DNA of 64,000 nt from Latrodectus hesperus (lineage: Eukaryota > Arthropoda > Arachnida > Araneae > Theridiidae), in contig CM075855.1 in NCBI GenBank assembly GCA_037975125.1, positions 78,712,945 through 78,776,944 on the forward strand, given 5' to 3'. Position 1 is the stretch's first letter. Every line of letters starts with the position of its first letter. A program made the position numbers and the translations under genes. Shown one piece after another: positions 38,090 through 51,785 of this stretch. Under the pieces are notes generated by a model, which saw only the letters and a program-made list of their open reading frames with translations, made no database searches and had not been told where the DNA came from.

Positions 38090-38790
38090 TTCTCAAACTA
38101 GAATAATTTTATATGTTTTTAGAAGCATTTGCAGCATAAAAATATCACTTCTAGTGTAAAAGTATTACGATATTCCTATATGTTATTATATAAAAATTAA
38201 TTAAAATCAAAAACTGTTCTAAAAAATGAAGAACACATACGGTTTCCAATGATTGTTTAACACACACATTTATATACATAGAAAATTCCTTACTAAATTC
38301 CATATATAAGTGTTACTAAAAATTTGTGAAATTATTAACTGGAATACTTGCACACAATTTTAAAAAATTTGTAGAATAAAATATCATTTCCAGTATAAAT
38401 ATATTTCGGCATATTCTGTGTTGTAATAAATAAAAAATAAATTAATATATTACAGATTTTCTGAAAAAGAAGAATATACACGATTTCCAGACGAGTTGTT
38501 TGTTTTACGTGTATACAGAAAATTCATACAGAATTTCTTGTACAAATGTTTCTAAAAATGTATGAAATTATTTATCTACAATGATTTTAAATTTTTAAAA
38601 AATTCATAACAGAAAAAATATTATTTCTCATGTAAAAATATTACGGTATTCTTGTTTTACATGATATATCAAATAAATTAAAACTACAAATTGTCTAAAA
38701 ATGAAAAAAACACGATCTCTACTAAGCGATTTATTTTACGTTTACACAGAAAATCCCTTACAATATTCGATGCATATAAAAATGTTTTAC
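38090..38790 (+). repeat. ~238-bp degenerate tandem array, about three units
   Basis: Matching words recur at constant spacing: ATATCACTTCTAGTGTAAAA (38142), ATATCATTTCCAGTATAAAT (38381) and ATTATTTCTCATGTAAAAAT (38619), i.e. 239 then 238 bases. Second markers recur in register: GAAGAACACATACGGTTTCC, GAAGAATATACACGATTTCC and GAAAAAAACACGATCTCTAC, followed by ACAGAAAATTC-type blocks. Units are well diverged. Length and layout resemble a satellite monomer or an expanded old duplication. Confidence 0.75.
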
Positions 38791-40287
38791 AGAAAAAAAA
38801 TGAAAGAAAAAGGATGATTTTATTGAGCTAAGATACAGCTTTTGCTTTTAGATTAATAAAAGTTCCAAAATTTTTTTTTTATTTTTTTTATTTTTTAGAA
38901 ATTTCAGATTTGAATGAATCGAAAGGTTAAACACATTAAAGTTTATTTGCCTTTCGTATTTATGACCAGCTATAGGAAAACTTTGCGAATCTTTATTTGG
39001 GAAATCACACCCACGAATATGCACGAACTCTTTTTAATTTTCCTTCCCTCTCTGTATATTCAAAAATAGCCTCAAAATAGACAGCTCTTGACACAGACCC
39101 AGATTCTCAGAACAAGGCAAAATTGGAAGAATTTCGACTCGCGCAGCGCATGTCCTCACTTAGAAAATAATTACAATGATTTTAAAGAAATGAAACTAAA
39201 ATAGAAATTACACTCATCGCCGTTGCCAGATTCACGACACTGGATCGAATTTTCCATCCATCGAATATAAACAGAAATCTAAAAAATCGTCTGCACAATG
39301 GAATCGTTCTTTATCAAGACATTCTGAGGGAGTTCTACTTTGCGATATCTTGCAAATGTGGCGAAATTAAGGTCGAGGCCACGATATTCAAGTTCATCTT
39401 CTTTGCAAACATCGAATTTCGGTCATCTTAGCTGGGTCAGATATTTTCGAAGACAACGAGTGATTAAGAAACAAATTCAGTATAAAAATAATCCTGAATG
39501 TATTTTATGTTTCGTAAAACAACACTCTGAAGTGACAATTCTCGATTTCGTCTTTGTGTTAGGAAAGAGACCCGCGAATTATGACGACACATTTGGGTTA
39601 ACTAATTTTTGTTCCTATTAATCAGCGAGATAACCCTTTGCGAAAAATAATTACATGCTCCTATATTTTCTAATGTTCAGCTGATGAAACACTTTCTGAA
39701 GCATAAATCTAAGAACAGTCATTCGCATTTTAAGAACTCATGCTCTTTATAATTTCGTTGTTTAAATGAATCACACACACACAGAATTCGGAAAATATTA
39801 AGTGAATTGGAAATTATATATTAATGGGGCAAATGTTTTGTTTGCTTTATTTTTTAAAATTAAAATGTGTCTGCTCCGATAGAACATTGTGATAATTGTC
39901 GAGAAAGATCACTGTTTTGTGACCGAAAACTTGTAGGTTCGATTCTGTACTACTCAAGACCATCGACGTTTATGTGTTGCTATCTAACATGTATACTTAA
40001 TATTGGAAATTTCAAAAAGAAGATGGAATTAAAGTGTCATCTTTGCTTTTTTTGCTCATTGTTTTCAATTATATACCCCAGTAATTTAGAGCTCTTAGGC
40101 AATTTTCGTATAGTGTAAACCTTATTAAGGTAGAGTAATTTATTTTAAATATTGGTTAAAAAATAAGATTAATTTCTTTTTTATAAAAAGTTGCCTAATG
40201 TATATATTTTCCATTTTTCATTTTGTTTTAGCAATTATACACTTATTAACAATCTACTACTGATAAAACAAAACACAGAGAATCTGA
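38791..40287. other. Unassigned DNA with a tRNA-like relict
   Basis: A tRNA-like B box (TAGGTTCGATTCTG, about 39932) follows a weak A-box-like GTGATAATTGTCGAG. A plus-strand ORF (39340-39621) has no ATG at its first position and no recognised domain. No gene is supported. Confidence 0.35.
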
Positions 40288-40482
40288 CTAGGCTAATGGC
40301 ATTTGCTTTGTTTCTGGGTCCCTACATCAGAAGGGCCTCCAAATAGAATAGACAGTTTATTTTACTTTTTTCAGGCAAATGGAATAGTTTGCAAAATCGA
40401 TTAGTAATTGTTGCTGTTAAGTAGAGGGGGTTCCCAAAGAAGTTTTATCCTTGCTCTCCAATTATGCTAAGTCGGGCCCTGA
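40288..40482 (+). repeat. Dispersed repeat family D copy
   Basis: Landmarks ACATCAGAAGGGCCTCCAAA, GACAGTTTATTTTAC, AGTAGAGGGGGTTCCC and CTAAGTCGGGCCCTG match the 22.2-kb copy in order and spacing. It is more diverged, with no clear TSD. Confidence 0.7.
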
Positions 40483-42837
40483 GAACACAAAGTAACACAT
40501 TAAAAGATCCAATAATATCCAATAATATAAAGATCCAATCCTCTCTCTCTCTCATCAAAGTTATAATATTGATAATAAACTGTAGACAGACTAGCTGAAG
40601 ATTTTATTTATGAAAAACATTGTAATTCTTCAAGTAAATAAAAACAAAATTATTATTCCGAATTCAAAAGAAAGTTATTGCTAAGAATGCTTATACACAC
40701 ACATCAACACACACGTTATTATAGGGTGGAATGTTTTTTTGATAGAATAATATAGAATTTTTACATTGTGACTCACCAGTTCTCAGATGTCGATATCATC
40801 ACATCTCTATCATTAAATTTCCAAATTGATTGGTTGAGATTAGCAATTTCTGTCTAAGAAATGTACGCAGAGGAAAATGTAATGTAATAATATAAAATAT
40901 TACTCTTATTTTATAAATTAAATAATGATGTTGGTTTTTATACCTTTGTGCATATGATTATGATTTATTTTTAATGTCAACGTCCCATTTTTCTTCCGAA
41001 TATGCGATAAGGTCGAAAAACAATATTGCTTTGTTTCTAAACTATTTCTCTAGTTTCATTTTAAGAAACTAGATTCACATTATTAAAATTTTGTTACCAT
41101 TTGATAATAATTAAAGAAAATATTAATTACTGTTAAATGGTAATAAAATATTAAAAACATCGAAAAGTAACTAGGAATCAATACTTTTATTGAAATACAA
41201 TTTTACATACGATTCAATTGATTATGTACATGTATAATTTAACTAATATTTGTTGCATTTTAGTATTTATACCATAGTAATATTGTAATAATTTAATAAT
41301 AGTAGTGAGTTCAAACTTTGACCTTGAAAAATATTAGTAATAAATGTGCATCATGTAATTTGAGAAGTGATCCCCTTAAAATGCATCCTAAATATTGGAT
41401 GCTTTTCTCATCCATTAACGAAGAGCATCCATGATTTTAACGGAGTGGAACTAACCATTTCGGCACCATTATCGTTTGCATTTTGAAGTGGAAGTAGAAG
41501 TCATCTCTACGCGTAAACCGCTGTTGTTAAAATATATTTTTTTTATCGGATATCTCAGACCAGAATATTCCCTTCAGGGTATTTTTTTCTAACGACTAGG
41601 CCTACTAATGGAAGACCGAAGAATATCGTTTGCAGAAAATCACACAGTTTGGTTTCGCAAAACTGGGAGGAGATAAAAAAAAGTAAAAGATGGGGTTCGA
41701 AGATATATCGTAACATTTTATTACAGCGTGCTTCAACTTTCACCGAACCGTAATAGTTTGTTATTGCAGAGGTAGATTAGGTCTGGGGGCTTGAGATGTA
41801 GGAAAATGCGGCAGACAGATCCGAAACGCGGTTTCGGATAATCGATTATCTCATCATGTCGTCTGCAAAATCTCTTCGATTTTGATTTTTTTTCTTAGAA
41901 AGTTCCGAGTTGTATATTTCGTAGGCGTGGACAAAGCATCTAGTTCCAAGAAAAGTTGGGTAATCTAAAAGTAATTTTATTTTCGACTTCAAGTTCGACG
42001 AGTGATTTAAAGACGAAAGTAAATTTTGTAACGTTTTGGTGGGTGGGGAGGCTTAGAATTCTATGGGAACAAAGTTTAAAATTATATAAGCTACATATTC
42101 ATTAAAGCAAACCATCTGCCTTAAGGTTTTTATGATTCGGTTGATGTGTTTTATTTGCATTTTCCTTGGGTGAAACTGAAAGTTTAAGAAAATTTTTATT
42201 TTGATCTATGGATTTACTGTGAGTTTTAAAGTCATAAAAATAAAAACCATAAAAAAGAATAAACAAAAAAATTAATTATTTATCGTTTAAAATTAATATT
42301 ATCTATGCAAAAAGTGTCATTATTCCAAAAAATATCTAAAAAAATAATTGACTAACACTGCTAAAAATTATTGCAGTTTCCAAGAATATAGAACGCCTTT
42401 GGAATTTTTTTTCTAATAAAAAAGTTGTTAAAAATGACCGATAGATAGAGTTTACAAGACATTACTGAGGCAATTTATGTTTTAATCAACCCATCATGAG
42501 CAAAAAATGTTTTAGAACAGAAAAATATTTTATTTTAAATCGAAAGACGTTCAATATAGTCGCCAAAACAAAGTAACAAACAAGCATGTCGGTATCGATA
42601 CTACGTATAGTATCAAATGGTCGCTACAAATTCTAAGGTGCTTTTTCTTCTGTCACATTTTTCTCCCAAAAAGGCTTTTTCATAAAAAGACAAATAATTC
42701 CAAATACTTTCCCTGACAGATACGCTTTCAGAAATGCAATATTCACCACTGAGAGGTAGGATATCGTATTTCAAAGCACAAATGCCAGAGTTCAATCTGT
42801 ACCACTGTTGAATTTCAGGTGATTTTAAGCTTCTATG
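40483..42837. other. Unassigned DNA
   Basis: AT-rich with a CpG-richer patch near 41790-41850 that includes ATCCGAAAC-GCG-GTTTCGGAT (41819-41839), a 9-bp perfect inverted repeat. A 77-codon minus-strand ORF (42613-42846) starts inside the palindrome that follows but has no recognised motif. Confidence 0.35.
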
Positions 42838-42874
42838 TGGCGCCATCTATCGGGTTACCCGATAGATGGCGCCA
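42838..42874. repeat. Perfect 18-bp palindrome built of two CAGATGGCG-like motifs
   Basis: TGGCGCCATCTATCGGGT, a single central T, then its exact complement ending 42874. Each arm contains GATAGATGGCGCC, which matches 12 of 14 positions of the CTCF consensus, so the palindrome presents two convergent copies. It is strongly CpG-rich for this window. Formation by local inverted duplication is likely, since a 1-base loop is otherwise unusual. Confidence 0.85.
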
Positions 42875-43102
42875 TAGTACTGCATTAAGTAAACTCACCA
42901 TTTTTAATTGATTCATGGCAAATACTTTTAAAAAAATGAGTAAACACTTGTACATATTGTTATTTATCCAAGAATTTTTTATTTCGCATATGTAATTTTG
43001 TTTTTTGAACTTATAATTGTATATATCATAAAGTATTTATCCCTATGCGTATTATCTTTTCAGAGTACTTAACCTAAACACCTGTTTGTAATACTAATAT
43101 AA

Positions 43103-43412
43103 TTACTCAAACGGAAACAGAAAATTATGTTTTAAAAAAAGTAATATTAGGTGTAAAAAAACTAGAACAAGAGGTGAATGGCCAGTGGCTAGACACCTCA
43201 TCCAACCTACAGACCCACAACTTTTGTTGGGGTGGGTGCTTGGGATTCTTCTAGATTTCCCCCTTTGCGACACACCAATTATTACCTTAGAAAAGTCCTC
43301 CCAACTTACCGGGTAGACATTGAATTCCTTACTACAGTCTTTGGTAGTTAGGCTGCTCACTGCGCAATGTCCTTTGTCTCTCTTCGTCCTAGAATGTCTA
43401 GGATCCAGTTAG
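43103..43412 (-). other. Unrecognised ORF, possibly an exon or repeat fragment
   Basis: The minus-strand frame from a stop near 43418 reads LDPRHSRTKRDKGHCAVSSL through KEFNVYP, where CCCG|GTAAGT (about 43313) is an excellent splice donor. The frame then continues to 43103 as Trp/Pro/His-containing, GC-richer sequence. No family is recognised and no acceptor was found upstream. Equally likely a translated fragment of an unknown repeat. Confidence 0.2.
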
Positions 43413-43516
43413 GGGTCTTTCTGAAAGTACGAAAAGATTGAGAAAATCAAGATGAGTTAACGTATTCCAACGAATCTTATAAGCCTGCTCCCAATCAGTA
43501 TTGCATGATAGTTAAC

Positions 43517-43570
43517 AGTCACTTGACTGTAGTTAAGTCACTTGACTGAGGAGATTTAGTCACTTGACTG
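43517..43570. repeat. Three copies of AGTCACTTGACTG
   Basis: Exact 13-mers at 43517-43529, 43536-43548 and 43558-43570, spaced 19 and 22 bases. Each is itself palindromic (AGTC-ACTT-GACT, with the outer tetramers complementary). The regular spacing suggests a clustered binding site or a small repeat expansion. Confidence 0.7.
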
Positions 43571-43756
43571 CATCTCCTCTTTCACTTTTTTTACAAGTTA
43601 TTAATATGCTTCCTCCCCCCCCTCAACAATACTGCGAGGCTAAAGCAATTGGCAGATATGAATATTTCGGGAAGATTAAGTGATTCCCTTATCGTCATTA
43701 ATAAGCCGTGAATTAGCATAATAATATTTTATAGTTTATTCTAATGAAAGGTTTCA

Positions 43757-43832
<76 letters not shown>
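43757..43832. repeat. (TA)n microsatellite, left of insertion
   Basis: A TA run ends in TACACACACA and abuts the left end of the Tc-type element. The run resumes at 44743, so the element lies inside one microsatellite. Confidence 0.9.
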
Positions 43833-44742
43833 AAGGGTTTCCCAAAACGACCTTACAGCTAGATTCATCGTTGGGAGTACATAAAAACTGCCCAAAGAAG
43901 CGTTTCTGTACGATCCATAGCTTACGAGAAAAATACGAAAAACAAAGTAATACGTCACTTCCGGTGCAAGAAAAAACACTTTATTGAACATAACAACTGT
44001 AGTATATGCACAAATCAAAGCAGATGTTCAAAGCGTCCACCGTGAATATCGAAGCAGGCATGAGCATGCCGTAGAATGGCTGTCAATACACGTTGCAGTA
44101 TCTCGGGGTCCACTGAAGGTACAAGCAGCATGCAGATGGACAACTTAGTCCACTTTGTTGGCACTACGTCTCGATACACCAGTCCATAAGGTAGCACCAT
44201 AGGAAAAAAATCTACGGTGTAAGATCTGGTGAATCTTGCGGATAATGAACCGAACTCCCACGTCCGATCCACAGCGGCCGGAATATTCCATATCCAGCCA
44301 ACCATGTACAGGAGCACAGAAATGCGCCGGAGGCCTATCATGCTGGAAACACAGGCATTTCCATTACATCGGCCGTACATCAAGTACATGTCGTAGTAGT
44401 CACGAACGGAATACATGGCCATCATATGAAGACAACCGGTAAGATGCATCCTTTTAAATACCAGTTCAATGGTGGCTTAACGTCATTCCATGGCACGCGC
44501 GCATGCATGACGCAATATGCACGGCGAACGTTTTAAGCATTATCGCCTGGAAAGATATGCGAATACTGTTGTTGATATATCCAATAAAGTGTTTTTTCTT
44601 GCACCGGAAGTGACGTCATAGTTTTTTGTAATTTTCTCGTAAACTATTGATCGTACAGGAACACTTCTTTGAGCAGTTTTTATGTATTCCCAACGAGGAA
44701 TCTGGCTGTGCAGGGTTTATGGGGTCGTTTTGGAACACCCTG
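43833..44742 (-). mobile_element. Internally deleted Tc-type DNA element with long TIRs
   Basis: The outer ends are inverted copies: left AAGGGTTTCCCAAAACGACC, right (rc) CAGGGTGTTCCAAAACGACC. They remain alignable for about 180 bases through AACACTTTATTG. TA flanks are present but uninformative in a TA repeat. The 910-bp length and missing transposase centre mark it as a non-autonomous deletion derivative. It belongs to the Tc1/mariner superfamily by its encoded remnants. Confidence 0.8.
44017..44449 (-). pseudogene. Tc-type transposase with central deletion
   Basis: The minus strand begins near MYSVRDYYDMYLMYGRCNGN (N-terminus). It then jumps to the C-terminal third: one frame gives WIGRGSSVH and DSPDLTP*IFFLW, where P-D-(F)-P-D-FFLWG normally carries the region around the third acidic residue. 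The continuing ORF gives VYRDVVPTKWTKLS and VDPEILQRVLTAILRHAHAC through GGRFEHLL*. The first two catalytic acids are absent. Internal deletion plus a frameshift and a stop rule out activity. Confidence 0.75.

Positions 44743-44780
<38 letters not shown>
44743..44780. repeat. (TA)n microsatellite, right of insertion
   Basis: Continuation of the TA repeat interrupted by the element ending at 44742, with one GTATG near the junction. Confidence 0.9.
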
Positions 44781-46907
<2,127 letters not shown>

Positions 46908-47454
46908 TTAAGTATGGGTATGTTTGTTCATATAAATTTTTCACACATTCATATTTTTCAGTTGAAAACGTAAAACAATTAAATTTATTTCACTGAAAAT
47001 AAAATTAGCAAACTCTGATTCAGTTATAGCTCAATAATGAAGTGATATTGATTACTAAATAATTTTAACTTATGTTAATTTGAGTAAAAGTTAATTATTA
47101 TCTGTTAGCTTCTAATGGTTACATTGGTTCTCCAGTGGAGACGTACTGATAACTTAGTTCAGATGATAACAATTTTGTCCAATGACCAATAGTAGATCAA
47201 TACTTCATTAAGGTATTAATTATATTGATTGATTGCAGTAAAATATCTTGTTCATGGTCTTGTATTTCTTTTCGAGATCAGCTCTTATCGAGATCAGCTA
47301 TCTAATACACAATTTAGCAGACCGTGGATTCAATTTTCATCTGGGGAGGGGAAGTTTGTTTTGATTCTGAATGCACTTTAAATTGCAGGCCTTAATAAAA
47401 TTAGTCCTCACATGTAAAACTGATTATAAAGGGATGAAGCTTATAATTTAATAT
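46908..47454. other. Unassigned DNA
   Basis: Direct repeat GAGATCAGCT(C/A) twice near 47274-47297; a weak B-box-like GGATTCAATTTTC near 47326. No gene. Confidence 0.35.
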
Positions 47455-47690
47455 TAATTTTGCATTGGAAATATATGAATTTTGAAATATATAATATATA
47501 AAATGCAATTTTATAATATATAAAATACACAATTTCGCATTGGAAGTATATGAATTTCGAACAATTTTGTATTGGAAATACATATATGGATTTTGAAGTA
47601 TATGCAAATATAATTTTACATTGGAAATGCCTAAATTTGGTAGTATATGAACATAAAATTTTGCATTGGAAGTATATAGAATCAACATTT
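47455..47690. repeat. Degenerate tandem repeat with TTTTGCATTGGAAATATATG units
   Basis: About five versions of TTTGCATTGGAA.TATATGAAT occur near 47458, 47532, 47565, 47615 and 47660, separated by variable TA-rich spacers (about 35-75 bases). The 95-codon ORF over it (minus) is the translation of this repeat. Confidence 0.6.
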
Positions 47691-48641
47691 CATAAATTAC
47701 TCATCTTAATGACATAACTTATTCTGAGAAAAAAAAAACTATCTCATTCATTTGCTTATTTTATGTAGTTTATCCTCAATTTAGAACATCAGACCAAATT
47801 AGGCCATGAAATATAATGATATAAATCGATTAAAAATAAACAAACGACTGTGCAAAATATTCAATCATCACGATAAAATAACGTAAATAAAATCGCTTGG
47901 ATGTTGAGAACTGATAGGATGTAATTGGGTTATCCACGTGCGCTCGCTAGAAGGGATACACACAGCTGTTGTTACAGACACCAAGCTGTGTGAAGTGGTG
48001 CATTTTTCCTGAGCAGATAATTTTTTGGAGCTTTGGTTGAAGCTTGGATCAGATTTTATACTGGGTACACGACTTGCTGTTAGGAGGAAGAGGATTCGAG
48101 CGCTGTGTATGTGCACAGATACATGCTCTGTCCAAAGTCACGATATAATTAAATCGTGTTCTTACAAGATTATAACCGTAACTGTGAACATGTTCCATAA
48201 ATAGAATTCATTTCCCACTGAAAATTGAGAAGGTGAAAGTCGTTAAAAAAATAGGTGCCGTTATAAAACACCAAGATACAGGATTTTAGAAATAAAATAT
48301 CATCAAATAAATAAATTCCTTCAATAACTATTATTTCGCTGTGTACTTTTTATTTTTATTTTTAAATTGTAATATTGATTTATATAATTTTTTGTAAGTA
48401 ATAAATTCAAAAGATTTCAAATTTTTCAATTATGTTCATAAAATACCAGTTTAATCATTTTTATAATTTAGTGGCATGAAATATGTAAATCGATACAAAT
48501 AGCATGGAATGATGTGATTAAAATTTATTTACAATAAACGAATTTAATGCTGTGAGATAGAACAGAACTGTAAATACCTGGGTAAAGACCTTATACTTTT
48601 TTGTATTCGAAAGGTATACAATACTGATCTCGAAGAAAACT
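47691..48641. other. Unassigned DNA
   Basis: About 47880-48120 is GC-richer and carries an 82-codon minus-strand ORF (Ser/Thr/Ile-rich, no domain recognised). Otherwise AT-rich. Confidence 0.35.
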
Positions 48642-48978
48642 GCTGCTGTTGTTGTTGTATCATCAAAGCTACTAGGATTTCCACTTTTTTAAGCACTACA
48701 AGAAGTGGAACCTTATATGGAGGCCTCAATATTGTCATATATAACAATATAAACAATATCGTCAAAGAGGGTCTTCATAATTTTGAAGCATGTACCAAGC
48801 AGAAGGGCACCAGACTTTGCCTGCCATACCTAGAGGTATCATTTCACATGGAGGACATTGCGGCTATGACATGTTAATTGTACTAAAGCCCCCATTGAAA
48901 TTAATTGGATCGGGATTCGAATTCACTAACTTCCGACAACGGACGCCCTAAAAAAACCAGTTCACAGCGGCCCTATCA
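48642..48978 (-). mobile_element. tRNA-derived SINE, family A, with target site duplication
   Basis: Flanked by the perfect 9-bp repeat AAGAAAACT (48633-48641, 48979-48987). The plus strand starts GCTGCTGTTGTTGTTG, the complement of a CAA tail, and ends at a tRNA-like head. The head carries a B box (rc of GGATCGGGATTCGAATTC) and an A-box-like segment near CCCTATC. It shares GGTATCATTTCACATGGAGG with the 1.0-kb copy. Non-coding. Confidence 0.8.
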
Positions 48979-48987
48979 AAGAAAACT

Positions 48988-51054
48988 ACCGTAATAACAT
49001 GTGTAATACATGCTAAACATTCGTTGTGTATAATATTCATCCACAATATGCGAAAAAATATACCAGCTCGGATGTCGATTAAGTCACTTGACCATGATTC
49101 AAAATTTTAAGTCCTTTTTAGTGTTTAGTTGTCAACAGAAATAAGGCAGCCACCACCCCCTAGAAACCTAATTTAAAGAACATAAGTATGCTACGGCTGT
49201 TTCGCTCTTTTTTATTGCTTTCATTTCTTCCGTGAAAATTCTACAGTAATTACAATTAAAGGAATTCGAAATTTTATTTTTAAAACAGGGGCAAATTCGT
49301 TTCTTAACAAATCAATTAATAATTCATATCTGTATCTTCTTTCAAGGTTTTGAATGCATACTGATGGGAATTAATAGTTGAATTGATAATTTGTTGGAAG
49401 ATATTTCAATATTTATCGCATATCCCCTTCGTAGGTAATATCTGCGTTCCAGTTTCGTGATGCGGATAAATCGGGAAAAATTCTCAAGCACCCACTTCGA
49501 CAAAGGATGAGCGGAAGCGAAGCAGCTATTCTAAACTGTATTAGAAATTGCTGGAATCGAGCCTGTAACCTTACACACTGAAATGGGCTCTGTATCTTGT
49601 ATCTCATGGCATTAAATTACACATTACATGCAAAATTGTTTTGTTTAAAGTTTAAACTATTTATTGTTTCTGTCAAATTTAGTTACAAAAATACATTGGA
49701 CAAAGTATTTTTATGCATAGTATAATATAAGTGTAAGGTTTCATTCCAGTCATTTCTTAGAATAGATTATTTACCGAAGTGAGTGCTTGGGAGATTTCTG
49801 GAACTTGAATCTTGAACAAAAGGAGAATTGTTAACATATTTGTAATTTAAGTGAATTGTAGAGATTTCTCGAAAAATCTATTTCGGTAAGGATCCTGTCA
49901 TTCACATCCCCCCAAATGACATAATCAGTTTATCAAAGTGGCATTAAAGTTGATAATAATTTTATCTTGAAAAAACAAATCCATTTTCATGCATAATCGT
50001 CTCTGTGACAGAAACATCCGAGGCCAGTGTGATAGCTCGAATAAATCGACACTCCTTGAAATTCACGCGTCTCTAACCCGAGACAATCGCCACTTTCGAG
50101 TCCATCTAGTGGAGTGCTTGTCTGACATCTTACACCGAAGCTTCTAGATAATTTTGTCAAAATATGTGAGACGAGTCGTTTTATCGGCGGAGCAGATGAA
50201 AGAAGTCAAGGCTCTTCGAAAAGAGGATTCCCGAAAGCACGTGGCACTTCTGGCTGAAATGCAGATGAGGCGATACGCGTCTCGTTTGCTGTATATACGT
50301 CATTAAATCGTTTGAGATATCTATTTTTCCATCTCTAAAAGAAAAGGCACGATTTTTGCATAAGTGAGTCTAATGTTCGGATGCATTTTGGTTAAGAACA
50401 TTAATTTCTATTTTTGCTAAAAGAAATTGAATTAATAAAAGAAGGTGATCCAGTCATTGATAAGTTAGTTATGAATGTTGTGTTTAGAGTTAATCACGAG
50501 ATAATTTTTCTTTTTTTTTTGCGTGTGTATAGTTTCATTAAACTTTATGTGATTCGACGAGGCTTAGTGGCAGAAGTGTTCTTCGAAGAAGGTTTCAGGT
50601 TCAATCCCAGCCGCAATTGAAAAACAATAACTAACGATATGACATATAGTCTAAATTGTAAACTGTTGTAAAATACGAACATCTCCAATGACCTCTATGA
50701 TTCCTCGATCTTATAAATCACCAAATCTTATGAATTTAAGACCACGTGACTTGAAATTTTGCAATCCAATAATACAAGCTACTTTTTTAGTCACAAAAAA
50801 ATATTCCACGTTCTGTTAGGAGGTAAAAAAGAGAAACAAAATAAAATGTTATTGATATTTGATATACGCTTATATTTTTCTAAAAATCTTAAAATCAAAT
50901 AAAAGAGAAATCAAGTATCCTTTAGATTAATAATACGATAAAATTGCTAATTTACTTGAATTTCAGCGAAGATTTTTTTTCTTTGTTAAAATGAAAACAA
51001 ACACAAAACCCAGTATCTTTAAAGTAACGGTATTGAAACACTCGCATAATACCA
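48988..51054. other. Unassigned DNA
   Basis: About 49990-50300 is CpG-richer, with no ORF I can support. A minus-strand B-box-like string (rc of GGAATCGAGCCTGTAACC) lies near 49554. No gene recognised apart from the relict listed at 50540. Confidence 0.35.
50540..50630 (+). repeat. tRNA-like SINE relict
   Basis: GGCTTAGTGGCAGAAG (A box TGG within it is one base off consensus) followed by TTTCAGGTTCAATCCCAGCC, a strong B box, at tRNA spacing. No body or tail could be matched, and no acceptor-stem pairing is seen, so a functional tRNA is unlikely. Confidence 0.45.
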
Positions 51055-51190
51055 AGAGCATCGTAATGTTGAACCAGGTCAAATGACTATGTCACACCTG
51101 AGCTGGCAACCTTCGAATGTCACAGATTAACATGGACGCGGGCCCAACCCACGGACCTCCAGCAACCCATTGAGGGAGAATGTTAACTAA
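51055..51190 (-). repeat. SINE family B, body fragment
   Basis: The reverse complement reads CAATGGGTTGCTGGAGGTCC, GTTAATCTGTGACATTCGAA and GTTGCCAGCTCAGGTGTGAC, aligning to 4253-4400. The 5S-like head and the CAA tail are both missing. Confidence 0.7.
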
Positions 51191-51492
51191 TATGTTACAC
51201 TGTTCAAAGTGTTTAATTTTTATTCAAAATGAACTTTTTATGCTTAATCTAGTAATACCTAATATCTTCCAGTAAATATTTAATAAACAATGAATGAAAT
51301 TGTATGAATGTAAGTTAAAGTTGTGTATAGAAACATTTTATTATATATATAATAAAAATTATATTGAAAAAATAAAATTCAGTATATTAAGGGAGTACTT
51401 CTAATATAAAATTAAAGTAATTATAAAATTTAGTAATTTTCTAAACAACCGTACTGCATGTAATTCATATTGTGCATCTATATATAGCACAG

Positions 51493-51776
51493 ATGCCGCC
51501 CAACTTGTCTAGTGGTTAGCGTGCCTGACTGCGGATAAGAAGATTCTGGGTTCGAATCCTGGTTCGAGCATGGATGTGCTTTCTCTATCTATCTATCCTG
51601 TCTTTGTCCTTTCCTTGTATGAATGAGGTGAGAATGGTTGCCTACCCTATAAACGGGTCTCTATGGCACGTATGTACTGAGGAAGTTGGACTCCACACCA
51701 AAATATGGTTCAGTTGGAAAAGTGGAGCAGCGCACCCCATATTGCCAGCCTAACTGGCACACGACAACAACAACAA
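51493..51776 (+). mobile_element. tRNA-derived SINE, family E, complete with TSD
   Basis: Flanked by the perfect 9-bp duplication ATAGCACAG (51484-51492, 51777-51785). The head contains CTAGTGGTTAGCGTG (A box) and TGGGTTCGAATCCTGG (B box) at tRNA spacing, then a GGTTCGAGCATGGATG junction. The body is TATC/TTTCC-rich, then CCTATAAACGGGTCTC, and it ends CACGACAACAACAACAA. The head after the B box (CGAGCATGGATG) is almost the same as in family F at 54.5 kb, so the two share a tRNA ancestor. Confidence 0.85.
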
Positions 51777-51785
51777 ATAGCACAG

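Noticed and set aside
41819..41839. ATCCGAAAC/GTTTCGGAT inverted repeat as an element end
   Set aside because: Only 9-bp arms, no partner or TSD; noted in the region entry but too short to claim.
44236..44442. Plus-strand ORF within the Tc-type element
   Set aside because: Antisense of the transposase remnant read on the minus strand.
51493..51566. Functional tRNA gene
   Set aside because: A and B boxes are good, but the acceptor stem does not close and the sequence continues into a CAA-tailed body with a TSD, so it is a SINE head.
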